DNA of 64,000 nt from Actinomortierella ambigua. Lineage: Eukaryota; Mortierellomycota; Mortierellomycetes; Mortierellales; Mortierellaceae. Location of the stretch: contig JAAAJB010000060.1 in the NCBI GenBank assembly GCA_016098155.1, forward strand, positions 26,181-90,180. Direction: 5' to 3'. Each line of letters opens with the position of its first letter. Position 1 is the stretch's first letter. Below, piece after piece: positions 21,738 to 33,116 of the stretch. The notes under the pieces are model-generated. The model was not told the origin of the DNA. It saw only the letters and a list, made by a program, of their open reading frames with translations, and did not search any database. Position numbers and translations under genes: made by a program.

Positions 21738-24700
21738 ATGGCAACACACCATCGACGAGTAGATAGGCCAAACTCACCCTTGACCTCACCTTCGTTGAAT
21801 CCATATTCCTCCATTCCAGCCAGCGAAGGTGCAGCTGCATCCACAGACTTTTCGCGCTCACAAACATTGTTGTCGCTAGGCGACTCTGCATCAGAGCATA
21901 GTCGAAGTAACTCCCGTACAGGCAGCACACTCTTTGAGTGCGAAGATGCGATAGATCAAGTGGATCCACATTCCTCAGATTATACGAGAATGCAAGATCG
22001 CCCTCTTCAACGCGCTCGACAACCCCAACCATCGAATCCCCACCCCTCGCCCCAGCAAGCATTCATTCCACCACTCTCTTTCCTTTCAACATCATCTAAC
22101 CAACGCGATCTTTTCTCGGCTGTCCTGGATTCAGACAGGTTGCGACCTCAGCAGCAGCACCCTGCAACATCCCCCTCATCTTTTTCATCTCCATCATCTT
22201 CATCTTCACACCAGGATTTTTATCAGCATTCATTGCTTACATCGCCTTCTCATCCGTTATCTCCGCTACCCCACCAACGTCAATCTGCTCACACTAGCAA
22301 CACCATGTCATCACCGTCAGGCATACAATTCGCCTCACAAAGTTCAAGGAGGCATGACCACTTGAGCACAGATGCAACAACTGTCCCAGAGTCGTCGTTC
22401 TCCAGGGCCGCTGCCGCGATCGCGGCCGGCCGCAAGGGTTCGTCGCTTATGGCAGATGCTTCCCCACGACAGGACGCTCCTCCATCTTTGCCTTCTTTGG
22501 TGCATCACGCGATCGACGTGAGCGGACTCCTCACCGCAGAGAGCGACAATAGCAGCAACAACACCCTTTTGTCACATAAGCAGCACCCCTTATTTTCTGG
22601 ATGGAACACCGGCTCTGGCAACAGTAGCACAAGCCGTGTGAACGATGAACATTCGGTCTCTAGCAGCAGCAGCAACAGCCATATCGATGGCGGTGGCAAT
22701 AAAAACAACCACAGCAACCACCACCACAACAGTAGCAGCAGCAGCAGTGATCAACGTTTACCAGAGATTGTAATCCAGTTCCCAGACAACTTCTCGTCTT
22801 CGGCAGGGGACAACAACGAAAACAACATGCTCTCCTCAACCCAAGGGACTTTTCGCCCAAAACTTCTTCAGTCGCTCTTACCCCAAGAGCACAGTGCACG
22901 GCCTGGCCATGAGGATTTTGATCCTTCCAAGAGAATCATCGCCATGCCGTCAGCGACGGACCTGCCCACGCTACGATCCCGAACACCATCGGCGATAGAC
23001 TCCTCTCCGGGTGGTGGTGTTGTAGTCGGTGGCCGGGGGCAAGAGCCTTCGGGGACCCTCACCTCCTCTACAACAGGCACAACAATCCAGTCCATGGACA
23101 CGACGACGCCAACGACGACGGCCAAAAGCTGGGGGTGGAACAGTCTCCGCCGCAAGAACGTGTCATGCCATGGCGATATGCAGTCGTCGTCGTTGTCGCG
23201 AGAGGAGCACCTTTATGACGAAGAAGCCCAGCAACAGCAGCAGCCATCGGGGGGATCTTTGGCCCCATCGCCAACGCTGTACAGCCCGCGTTCGCCTTTC
23301 ACGCCCAAGACTCTGTCATTGGACGACCAACAGCAGATGCCGCAGCATCAACAGAAATATAATAGTATCCGGAGTACTTTCTCCTCCATGTCGTCACCGG
23401 CGGTTGCCACGGCCGTGAACACGCCCTCGTTCACCTCTGCCTCTCAGAGGGTGAAGGAACGCAGCAGTCCAAAAGTCTACGGTGCCGGAGTCGCGAGTAG
23501 TAGCGAGGACAGCCTGACAAGATATGGTACTCCTGGCCGAGGAGGTGGAGGAGGAGGAGGAGGAAGAGCTAGCTCACTTTCACAAATGACAATGCCACCA
23601 AGTGAGGGTCCCAAATACAGCAAGAAGCCAAAGTCGATGCTGTTCAAGAGTTCGCAGCTGCCAGACGAAGCAGAGAACGGCAAGAAGTACATCAAGCCGA
23701 ACCATCGGAAGAAGAAGCGCAAGGATGCCTTTAAGGAGGCGTTCAAGATGAAGAAGACCCTGTTCTCGAACGAGCGCACGTTTATCCACTGGCTCAAGTT
23801 TGGCATGCTGTTGGGTGCTCTGGCGATGACGTTGCTCAACTTTTCGACCTTGTCGGCGGACGCGACGATTGCGACAAGTGGTGGAGGGGGGCTGGACGCG
23901 TTTGGTGTCGGCGGTGGCGCTGGACATGCACCACCACCGACATCAAAGATGATGCCCGTACAACATAGTGCAGTGGTCATGATGCCGCAGAATGCGACCA
24001 TGAACTCGACTTCTTCCCCTCCGCCTGTGATTAATCCCGAGTTTATAGCGATGGCGAAATTGTTGGGCAAGGTTGGACAATACGTGGGCGCGTTTTTGTT
24101 GCTGGTGTGCATGGGCTGTCTGGCCTATTCGACAGCGGTGTTCCATTGGCGGCATATTGGGGTGGAGAAGAATGTGATGGATAAGCGGTACTATGATCGC
24201 TGGGGACCGACAGTTCTGACCGTTTTGTTGATTACGGTGTACACGGTCAATGTCTATCGTAAGTTGTTTTTTTTTACCATGATGATGATGATGATATAGT
24301 GATGGCGATGATGGCGATGGTGATGATGATGATGAAAAGTCCACAAAAGAGATAACCATGATGCTCTTTCCCCCCCCTCTCTCTATCTCTCTATGTCTCA
24401 AAGTAACAATGAAAGCAACTTCGGGGCTCGGATCCAAGTACCAGCCCACGCCGTTCTACAATATCCATCCAATCATCGACCCTCCATCACCGACCAACAA
24501 CCAACCCGTGCCCACGCGCATCCCGAACAGCAATACAACAGACCCTGACGATGACACAGGCGACGATGACGACGCCGACTGGATGGATCCTTCGTCACCA
24601 AGTTCCTGGTCGGACCCAACCGATCCTGCCACGACGACGGCTGGTGCGCCAGCATCTGGAGGGACCTCGTCTCAGCCTTCTTCTTCGTATGATGATACTG

Positions 24701-24765
24701 GGTATGGGTATGGGGACGATGACGAAGACGAAGAGGAGGAGGATGACGAGGAAGACGAGGAATGA
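21738..24765 (+). CDS. DUF202/VTC-type membrane protein with long disordered N-terminus
   Basis: Exons 21738-24258 and 24404-24765 give about 960 residues. Residues 1 to ~660 are Ser/Gln/His/Asn-rich and look disordered. Then a basic segment (KPNHRKKKRKDAFKEAFKMK) leads into the DUF202 domain: LFSNERTFIHWLKFGMLLGALAM, a Gly-rich loop, VGAFLLLVCMGCLAYSTAVFHWR and YYDRWGPTVLTVLLITVYTVNVY, i.e. three membrane helices. This fold forms the membrane pore of vacuolar transporter chaperone (VTC) polyphosphate polymerase (Vtc1 and the C-termini of Vtc2-4). No SPX or polymerase domain is visible, so it resembles Vtc1 with a regulatory tail. After the helices a short acidic, Pro-rich tail ends in DDDEDEEEEDDEEDEE. 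The intron carries GAT repeats. Vacuolar localisation is inferred. An in-frame upstream extension from 21573 is possible but hydrophobic and unlikely. Confidence 0.85.
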
Positions 24766-25861
24766 TAATAATAGTAATAATTAAACAAAAAAAGACAAAT
24801 TACCCTTGCGTTGGTTGTTCCACATGTACTTCAAAACTTCCGAGGAGTTTACTTGCAGAGAGGTTTTATTTGGCTCTTCATATGAATTGCAGCGGCGCCA
24901 TGAAGAGTATAGGTGTGTATATATATGTTTGTGTGCCTTGCTGCCTTCTTTCGCACAGAGGAAGGAGCTGTGGGGTGGGAGGGGCCGACGACTCCAGGTG
25001 TGGTGAACAGATTTCAAGCCAATACGTATTTGAGAAAGTGAAGAAAAAAATGCATACAGAAGTTACACACGGATAGAGAGTTTCATGATGTCTTGCAGTT
25101 GCAAGAGAGATCCAACATATTCTGTATGCGCTACACTACTACCTTTTCTCTCATACTTCACACACCCTCTGCTTTTTTCTCCTTTCCCCATACATAGTTT
25201 ACCGCCACCTCCGATCGTTAAAATCGGGGAGGGGGGGTTCAAGGGAGCATTTTTTACTGGTTTTTTCTTTTTTGCCACAGAACAGTAAATTAAGGTGAAT
25301 GCATGATGCCTCAATGGCGGCCAGCCTCCCCACCTTCCTCTCCCCGATGCAACAATCCTCCGGGTACGTCGGCTTGAGTTGCAGCTGACACTCCCGGCGA
25401 TGGTGGCGAGGATATGGAAAGATATCGAAAAAGATGGAAAGAGGTTTTTTTTTCTAGGAGCAAATCAACAGAGTTACAAGATCAAATTCAAAAGCACCTG
25501 TTGAGAGTAGTAAAGTGTAAGATCTCTGGAATGAGCTTTGTGTTTGTTACGGTTTCCGAAAGAATCTCTCTCTCTCTCCACTCTGAACGTGATTGACTGA
25601 TGGCTCACCTCATCCAAGCATGATTTTTTCCCACCTTCATCACTCACCCCTGAGAAAGGTGGGTGAGTGGGAGAGAAGGAGTGAGGGGAATGGGAGGGGA
25701 GGGGGGGGGGCAAAATACCTTTTACCTCTGAATTAACGAAATGGGTCGCTTTAAGAGAGAACTTAGGCGTCTCCTTACTCATTTGCTTCAATGGAGAGGA
25801 AAACCAACCTCGAGGCGACAAAGTTGTTGTCACCTTGTTCTTTGGAAAACGCACGCGTGCG

Positions 25862-25914
<53 letters not shown>
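25862..25914 (+). repeat. (CT)n microsatellite
   Basis: A nearly pure CT dinucleotide array of about 53 bases with one TTT interruption. It can form a polypurine-polypyrimidine triplex (H-DNA) in principle. Confidence 0.9.
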
Positions 25915-25919
<5 letters not shown>

Positions 25920-26752
25920 TCAAACACACATGTACTGTACCTCCGCTCCCTTCTCTCCTATATGATCCAGGTCTGGTCTGGTTTCTGCACGCCTGTAGAT
26001 TTAGGATTGCAACTGCATGCTGCAATTCATATCCATATAGCTTCTTTTTTTGTCATCATTATCGTCTTCTACGTACAATACCAAGGATCTGTACATGAGA
26101 AAGGGGACAGAAGAAGAGAGGGAGAGAGGGGGGACACTGAAGGTGAGGTCTCTCATCTGCCTCTGTCTCTCTCTCCTGCTTTAGCTTCACTTTCGACAAT
26201 TGAACGCGTCAAGAAGACGGTTGCATTCATGGAAAGAACAGGTCAATCACACGTGCATGAAAACACGTTTGCTGGTTCATTGTCGTTCAATTACCTATTA
26301 ATTTGGAGAGGAAACATGTGGTCAATGCGTGCACGAGAGCATAGGGTGCACAAAGGGAGAGGAAGGAGTAAGAAGAAGAAGAAGAGAGAGAGAGAGAGAT
26401 GCGACAGCCAAGTAGAGGCGTGGCTCGAGGCGTAGTAAACCAATCTCTCGTGTTTATTTCTACTTTCATTTGCGGGCACAGATACGCATAAACACAAGTG
26501 AACGCATGCACGGCATATATAGAGGTACCACATTAAACCAGAATGACAAATGGGTAGGAAAGTCGTTTTTTTTTCTGCGTCTCTCTCGTCCTGAATCTTT
26601 CAATCTTTTCCTCCTGACAAGGGAACCAACTCCTTCATTTCAAACCACGCGATGGCTTGAATCTATCTCGATCAGAAAGTCGTGGCTTGACAATCGTGCG
26701 AAATCAAAGCCACATGTATCCTACGGAAAAATGAGAACGGGGTACGTGTCTC

Positions 26753-26776
26753 TTTTTTTTTTTTTTTTTTTTTTTT
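26753..26776 (+). repeat. Poly-T homopolymer
   Basis: An uninterrupted run of about 24 T. It could be a retroposed poly-A tail on the minus strand, but no gene-like sequence lies beside it, so simple slippage is the easier reading. Confidence 0.85.
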
Positions 26777-27074
26777 AGAACGGGGATGGCATGAGAACAA
26801 AGCAGGATGAAAACGGGGGAAGGGAAGGGCAGTGGTCCCAATGGATTTTCAAATGGCGTCCACGGACAGTCAAAAACATGGCATGGGAAGGTGGAAGAGT
26901 ATCTGGGAGAGTGAGAAAAAAAAAGAGCCTTCGTTCTGTTTAGAAAGACTATGCAAGCTGGGAAATTGGGTGAATGATTTTCGACATGGGTAGGGCTTTG
27001 TTTTTTGAGTCCTTCAATGGGCGAAGACAGATGCATGCAAGGTTTTTTATGGACGATATATATAAAGAAACTGT

Positions 27075-28936
27075 CTATTGAAAGTCAACAATGCTTGCGT
27101 TCCAATGCTCTAGCAATCCTTTGACAGGGATGGCAATCTTCCAATCCACATGCCCAGCTCCGAGATAGATGAGTGGAGGCTACACAATACAATGTGATGT
27201 GCAAAGAACGAAGGAAAAAGAAGACAGACAAAGCCCAAGAAAAGTTAGAGCCAAATAAAAAGATAAAGAGAGAGAGGTGATGTTCATCAAGTTGCACAAG
27301 ATCGGCTTTCTTTCCCTTCCGTCCCACCACGTTTTTTCTTTTTGAGTCGACCCATCAAGGCCGATGGCGCAAAACGCATGCATGAATGGGGGTTTGTTTA
27401 CTCCTACTTACGTCCAGCTCTGCAATGGCACTCGAGATGAGGATAGGAATATCTGACTTCATGCCTATAGAGCGGAAGAGAGATGGAAGGGGGAAATAGG
27501 TGACGAAGGAAAACCGGTTAGTGTTATCAAGGGTCCCAGGCAGTAATCGGATAAGGAGGGAGAGGGAGTGTGCCTTTCTGCCCTGAGGGTCGCTGGTGTT
27601 TACCAGTCTCCCCCTCTTGGAGACTAAGAATAGCATTTCATACAACCAAGGTCCGTTCGGCCCTGTACTACCGTACAGGGCAGGGACGGGCAAGCACGGC
27701 CATTGAGCATGGTCCGATATTCGTGTGTATGTATTTTGTTTCTTTTTTAGTTTAACGAGTTTTCCAGTCTAAAATAATAGGTATCCATAAACTCCACGTC
27801 TAGTTCCCCCCCCCCTTTTTTCCATCCAAAGAGTACCATACTAGATGGAAACGTAACGAGTGAGTGCTTTCGACCAAGAGAGGGCGGGATGATGGAGTTA
27901 TTTTGCGGCGAGAGTGGATACGATGAATGGGTAAGAAACTGAGGTTTTGTACTTACCAACAGGGCTCACGGCGTTGTTTGTGAAGCCTGTGAGTTCAAGT
28001 GATTTCTAATAGACAATGTGAACAGAACATGATTTTGCTTGTGTGAGAAACAGATGTGGCAAGAGCGAGAAGATTGCAGGACCACACTGCCCCAGCCATC
28101 GGTTTGATTGGCATGAGGCATCGGTAGATATAAAGAGCGAAGGAGAGCGAGAAGTGGTAGTGCTGAGGAGAGAGAGAGAGAGAGAGAGAAAGAGAGGGCG
28201 GCTCATCATTCTTTGGACGGTGTGTGAATGCCTCCTGGAGGCATGCTGTTAGCGCTCCATTGGTGCACGATGGTGCCTTTTTACTGGAGGATCAGATCTC
28301 CTTCCTGCGACGCCTCCGTTTCGTCTTGATAGGCACACACAGCAGATGGTGGTGTGCTCTCTCACATTCTCTTACCCATTCACTCTCTTTCTCTCTTTCT
28401 CTCTCCCTCTCTCCCTAAACAAGAATAGAAGAGATCCACAGTCTTCCTACAGATTCCATGCAGCTGCCTGTATGTTGGCCTGTCCGTCTTACCTCAGCTG
28501 CAGCGATGCGGAGGTGTGTAGCTTTACGCGACGCTCCAGTCCGTTCACGGACGGCCTTCTCCAGTTTAGGGACGTTGACTGCGCCCTCATACTGGACAAT
28601 GATGGCCCAGTAGCGATTGTGATCGATGGGCTGCGATTCGTCCTGCCTGTACTTTGTGTTATCAAAGATCAGGGTCTTGCACAGGTGGAATGTCGAAGGG
28701 CAGCCCATGACCCTCGCACGCTGCTCATAAGCCCAGTTGTAGTAGTCCGAATCCACATGGAAGAACCGGCACTGGCCTTTGAGTCGCTTCTGGGCGTCGT
28801 TGTAGACGGTCAGAGTGCCGTCCGACATGCCGACCGGGGTTGGGTCCGTGTGCGCCAAGGCCGTGAATTCATCCAGGGTGGTGACGGGAGCGGAGGTGTA
28901 GTCAGGTCCGCGCTGTGTAAACTCTGCCCCAGGCAT
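27075..28936 (-). CDS. YbaK/ProX-type aminoacyl-tRNA deacylase domain protein
   Basis: Four exons on the minus strand: 28936-28493, 28005-27957, 27464-27412 and 27179-27075, all in consistent phase, giving 216 residues. The domain order matches the YbaK family, which hydrolyses mischarged tRNA (for example Cys-tRNA(Pro)). Residues STFHLCKTLIFD carry the conserved Lys (about 87) of the active site. RYWAIIVQYEGAVN and the LTGFTNNAVSPVGMK glycine loop follow, then IPILISSAIAEL and YLGAGHVDWKIAI at the end. Length and content suggest a stand-alone editing protein of cytosol or mitochondria; no clear presequence is seen. Exon 2 is only 49 nt and would be easy to miss; its acceptor (TATTAG) was chosen because it alone preserves frame and the LTGF motif. 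Substrate is unknown. Confidence 0.88.
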
Positions 28937-29359
28937 GGTCAGGTAGATGTGAATGGTGAATGCCCAATGTTCAAACTGAATCCATCTGGATGAGCAACGG
29001 GTAGTAGGACTGCTTTGGGGTCAAAAAAAAAAAGTCCGTCATTTCTTGCTCCGTTGAGCGAGCGGGCGCGGCGGGTGTGGAGGATCTTCGTTTGCCATGT
29101 CCCTGCCCAAAAGAATTTGGTTCTCAGCATTCTTTGCGGCCAGTGGCCGTGTCTTCCGTTGAAGTCTCAGTGAAACAAGACAGGGGCAGAGAGCAAGAAG
29201 GCGGGAAGGCGGGAAGGCAAAGTTCTCACTCTCTTGTCTTGTGAGAACGAGAACATGACAGGCAGTGTTTCTGTGCAGAGAAGGAAATGGAGGCTGGTGG
29301 TGGCGGTGGTTGTGATGGCTGTTCCCTCGATCTGCGGCTGGTTGGATCTGAGGGGGCCA

Positions 29360-29380
29360 GGTAGGTAGGTAGGTAGGTAG
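29360..29380 (+). repeat. (GTAG)n tetranucleotide microsatellite
   Basis: Five tandem GTAG units followed by a degenerate continuation (GCAAGCAGGCAGG). Simple-sequence repeat in intergenic DNA. Confidence 0.85.
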
Positions 29381-29934
29381 GCAAGCAGGCAGGTGGGTCA
29401 CCAGGAACTGGTCATACGTGTTTCTGGTCATTCTCCGAGGGGCGGGCCAAGGTGTGGGTCTCCCACCACCAAAACTCCAACATGCCAATGGAAAAGGAGG
29501 AGAAGGAACGCGAGGCGAGAGGGAGAGAGGAGAGAGGAAGGAGGGGGGGGGGATAGGAAGACGAGCATGCTGATAAACAGTTTGTGAACTGTACGTTGTG
29601 TAGGCAAGACTCAGTTAGTCTTTCTGTTTCCCTGTCCCTTCTTTCCTGGAAGCGAGCGAGCCTATGTGCTACACACAAACTTTCTACTGTCTGGGTCTCT
29701 GCCCATTGGTCCGCCCGTGGCTCTCTTGTATTCTTTGTTATCGCGCCTCGATCCGCGCTGTGCACAGAAAAAGAAAGAATACAAAGAAACGACCTTTTAG
29801 GCGGCAGAGCAGCAGCAGGAGGAGGGACCTTCTTCTCTCTTTAAAATTTTCCACTGCTCAGCATAAGGCGGCACTTTGTCATCACCTCTTTCCATCTTTC
29901 ATCCACCATCTCACCATCCCACATCCCATCTCCA

Positions 29935-30060
29935 CTCTCTCTCTCTCTCACTCCTCACTCTCACCCTCTCTTCCTCATTCTCTCTACCTCTCTACCTCTC
30001 TATCTCTCTATCTTCTATCTCTCTATCTTCTATCTCTCTCTTCTATCTCTCTCTCTCTCA
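29935..30060 (+). repeat. CT/CTAT-rich pyrimidine array
   Basis: About 125 bases almost without purines other than regularly spaced A, with repeating TATCTCTC and TACCTCTC units. Compound microsatellite in the intergenic region upstream of CDC24. Confidence 0.8.
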
Positions 30061-30645
30061 TACACCATCCACCACAGCCTCCGCCTCGACCTCCACCCTC
30101 CCCTTCGACCTCTCACCCCTTTTCCGCCCCTTCTCCCGCACACCAAAGAAGCATTTGGCTGTCTTGCTGCTGGGACACCCACCACCTGCTCTTTCACCCC
30201 TCCTCTTCTCTTCCTCCTCTGTTCCTCTGTCTTTGACCAAGGTACACACAACAAACACACAAGCACGCACTACATTTTTACTGCGACGTCCTTTCTTCCC
30301 TCCCTCCACACCTTCCTTTCCCCCCCTTTGTCGTAGCCCCTCTCCGCTCCTCGCCTTCCCCCCCTGCCCCTCGGCCTCTCTGCCTCTCCCTGTGTGTGTG
30401 TCTCTCTCTCTCACTCCCCACTCTGCGATTCTTTGTAAATCATCTTTCCTTATTCATCGATGCTCCGCGCGCGCGTCCCTGCCTCGATTGTTTCTTTGAC
30501 TTTTGGTCTTTTGTGCAGCCGTTGGGTAGCAAAAGGACAGGGCAGTCGGGTCAGGGGACCTTGCCGTCTGTGATTTCCATAATCAGCTTCCCCCCCCCCT
30601 CTTCACACCCTAACAGTCCTCCCCTCTTCGCATGGCAGCATGCCA

Positions 30646-30666
30646 AATGGACAAGTATTGTCCATT
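30646..30666. promoter_or_regulatory. Perfect inverted repeat upstream of CDC24
   Basis: AATGGACAA and TTGTCCATT are exact reverse complements around a 3-nt centre (GTA). The arrangement fits a dimeric DNA-binding protein site or a small hairpin. It lies about 1.4 kb before the CDC24 start; any link to CDC24 or the YbaK-like gene is speculative. Confidence 0.3.
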
Positions 30667-32055
30667 GACTTTTTTTAAACTCTCACTCTCGCCATGCAAT
30701 GAGGAAGAAACAAAAACAAAAACAAAAAAAAAACTCTAGCTCTTGCGCGTGCGCTGACGAGCGAGAGTGTGTGAGACGGAGAAGGGGTGACTGAGTGACT
30801 GAGGTGGATTGGGTGAGGAAGCAGTCTCTACTCCTTTCCCACAGCAGCGTGCAGTGATCCCATCATTCTCACGCGCTCCTTCACCGCGGCTCTTTCTCTG
30901 TCTGGAGAGACACCCACACCACACACATCCACACAGACACAGACAGAGGAAGGACAGCGAGAGCGAAATATAAGGAGCAGTAGGGTACCCACGAAGGAGT
31001 ACTGTCATGGTACCTTGAGCTGTATCCTCGACCCTCGGAGTAGAGAATGAAAATGACAAAAAAGAGAGACAGAAGGACAGGGCAGTAGCCACAGTTTTGG
31101 ATGAGATCCACTTTCTCCATTTGGAGGGGAGGGAAGACCTTTGTTGCTGTTGTTGACTGGCTGGCCTGGATGGGATGAGTATGGCAAGACAGAGGAGGGA
31201 CGGAGAGAGAGAGACAGACAATGAGGAGCAGAGACAGTGAGCAAAAGAGAGGAGTAGGTATCTCTCCAGAGTATATCCTCCTTCCCTTCACGGCGAGGCG
31301 AGCGTGCCAGCCTGCCAGCCAGCCTTTGTTTTTTTGTGTTCTGTTTTATTGTAACCTCTTTCTGTGTGGTCAGTACCCTTTTTCGACTACACACGTAAAG
31401 AAGAGTAGGATCCATACAGAGAGCTCTCTCTCTCTCTCTACTATCAGATACAGCAAATACTCGACCTCTCTTCTTCCCTTCTTCCCTCCTGTCAGTGAAA
31501 AGCTCATCATCTCTTTCATTCATCTCTGACATTCAAAGCACATACACTTTTTTTTTGGCGGTTGCAGCACCGTTGCAACAAACAGACAAAGGCGTGCACT
31601 TGTGGACTTTATTTTGTTGTTGTTGTTGTTGCATGCTGTCCTTTATATTCTGCCTGCTAGCTGTAAGGCCTCCTTAAAAAAAAGTCAGACCTTAGAAACA
31701 TCAGCCAGGGAAACAGGAACAGGGAACCTTTATCTTGCCACCCCGTTTTTTATTTTATTTCCTTCTATTCTTTCAATTCTTTATTTTTTTTTTCTGTTAC
31801 AACCGACTAAACAAACAATCATTTTCTTTTCTTTCTTTCTCTTCACCCCATTCGATTCCATTCACCCTAGGATTGAGCACAACACCAACAACCCACTTTC
31901 CAATCAACTCTCACCACAAACGACCTGCTCGGCAAGTCTTCACTGCCCTGCCAGAGGTTCCTTTGTTGTTTTTCCTGCCTGCCTGCCTGCCACCCGCCAC
32001 CCCTATTTCTTGACCCAAAGCGACAATTGTCACTTCGGCCATCAACAACAGCAAC

Positions 32056-33083
32056 ATGCCTCCCATTTCGCCCACCTTTGTCGAGCAGCCCCCACCCCCG
32101 CCTCTGTCGCGAGGCAACTCGATTGTGTCGCTGTACCAGTCGTGTCTTAACTTGCTTGACCGCCTGTCCGGCGTGCCCGACTTTGAAGAGTTCTTGAACC
32201 CAGAGCTCTTGCAAAACACCCCCGCGGGAACCCCCACAGGCTCGACCTCCAGCCCCAACGACCCCGTCAACCAACTGTGGACCATCTTCCGCCTGGGCAC
32301 TCCCCTGGCATGTATCTACAACAACCTTCGCCCCAAAGAGCCGCTCAAGATCACATCGAGCGACGACAAACTGTCCAACCTCAACGCCTGCAAGGCACTT
32401 GTCTACCGCTTTGTTGTGGCCTGCCGCAACGAGCTGCACTTTGACCAGGACGACATCTTTACCATCTCTGATCTCTACCAGGACGATACCAATGGCTTTG
32501 TCAAGGTAAGAAGCTAGAGGAAAAGAAAACAACATCATCAACAACAACGAACAAAAGAAAAAGAAGCACCAGTCTTTCTTTTTTATTTGTTCTCTTCCCA
32601 ATGTTATTGTTTTTATTTCTCTTTCCTTCCCCCCCTCCTCCTTCCCTCCCCTCCTCGTCCCTCCCTTCTCTTCCCCTATGCGCATACAGAACACGCAGTA
32701 TTATCGGGGCTAATTAGCCGTGTGGACAAAGGGGAGGAGGAGGGGTGGGGTACAGAAGCAGGGAGGTAGAGGAGAGCAAGAGTGGGATAGCATGGTGTCC
32801 AACCTCCAATCGATCGATTGGAGGAAGCAAAGCAGCATGGTGCTTGCTTGCTGAAGCAGGGAAGAAGGAGAAGAACAAGAAGAAGAGGAGGAAGAAGAAG
32901 AAGAAGAAGAAAAAGAAGAAGAGTATGGTATACTCTTGCTGGTGTTTGTATGCGTGATGGACCCCATGCCGTTTGTTTGTACTATCCTTCTCTGCGTGTA
33001 TCTGTGTTGTCGTGTTGTGTGTGTTGGGAGTGAGTTCTTTCCATCCCATCCCCAATCGCCCCCCCCTCCTCCTCTCTCCCCCG

Positions 33084-33116
<33 letters not shown>

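Larger units (their letters stand above)
24766..27074. other. Intergenic region rich in microsatellites
   Basis: About 2.3 kb between the converging DUF202 and YbaK-like genes. It holds a long CT array (25862-25914), GA-rich stretches (26100-26400) and a T homopolymer (26753-26776). Open frames here, up to 214 codons, are products of the repeats, and none shows domain content. Confidence 0.5.
28937..32055. other. Long divergent intergenic region between the YbaK-like gene and CDC24
   Basis: About 3.1 kb between two divergent starts. It is dominated by polypyrimidine sequence on the plus strand, with a GTAG tetranucleotide run (29360-29380), CT/CTAT arrays (29935-30060), a perfect 9-bp inverted repeat (30646-30666) and many short CT blocks. 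Frames of 90-270 codons are repeat-derived Ser/Leu/Pro-rich strings with no domain content. It probably contains CDC24 leader sequence and promoter elements. Confidence 0.5.

Noticed and set aside
25791..26435. 214-codon plus-strand frame through the CT array
   Set aside because: Mostly Ser/Leu repeats generated by the microsatellite; no conserved sequence and no splice partners.
26753..26776. Poly-A tail of a retroposed gene (minus strand)
   Set aside because: No exon-like or gene-derived sequence lies next to the homopolymer and no target-site duplication is visible.
29876..30499. 207-codon Ser/Leu/Pro-rich frame
   Set aside because: Produced by pyrimidine repeats; frame content changes only with repeat phase and resembles no protein family.
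31867..32694. 275-codon minus-strand frame opposite CDC24 exon 1
   Set aside because: Shadow of a conserved CDC24 exon plus repeat-rich flank; no recognisable domain.
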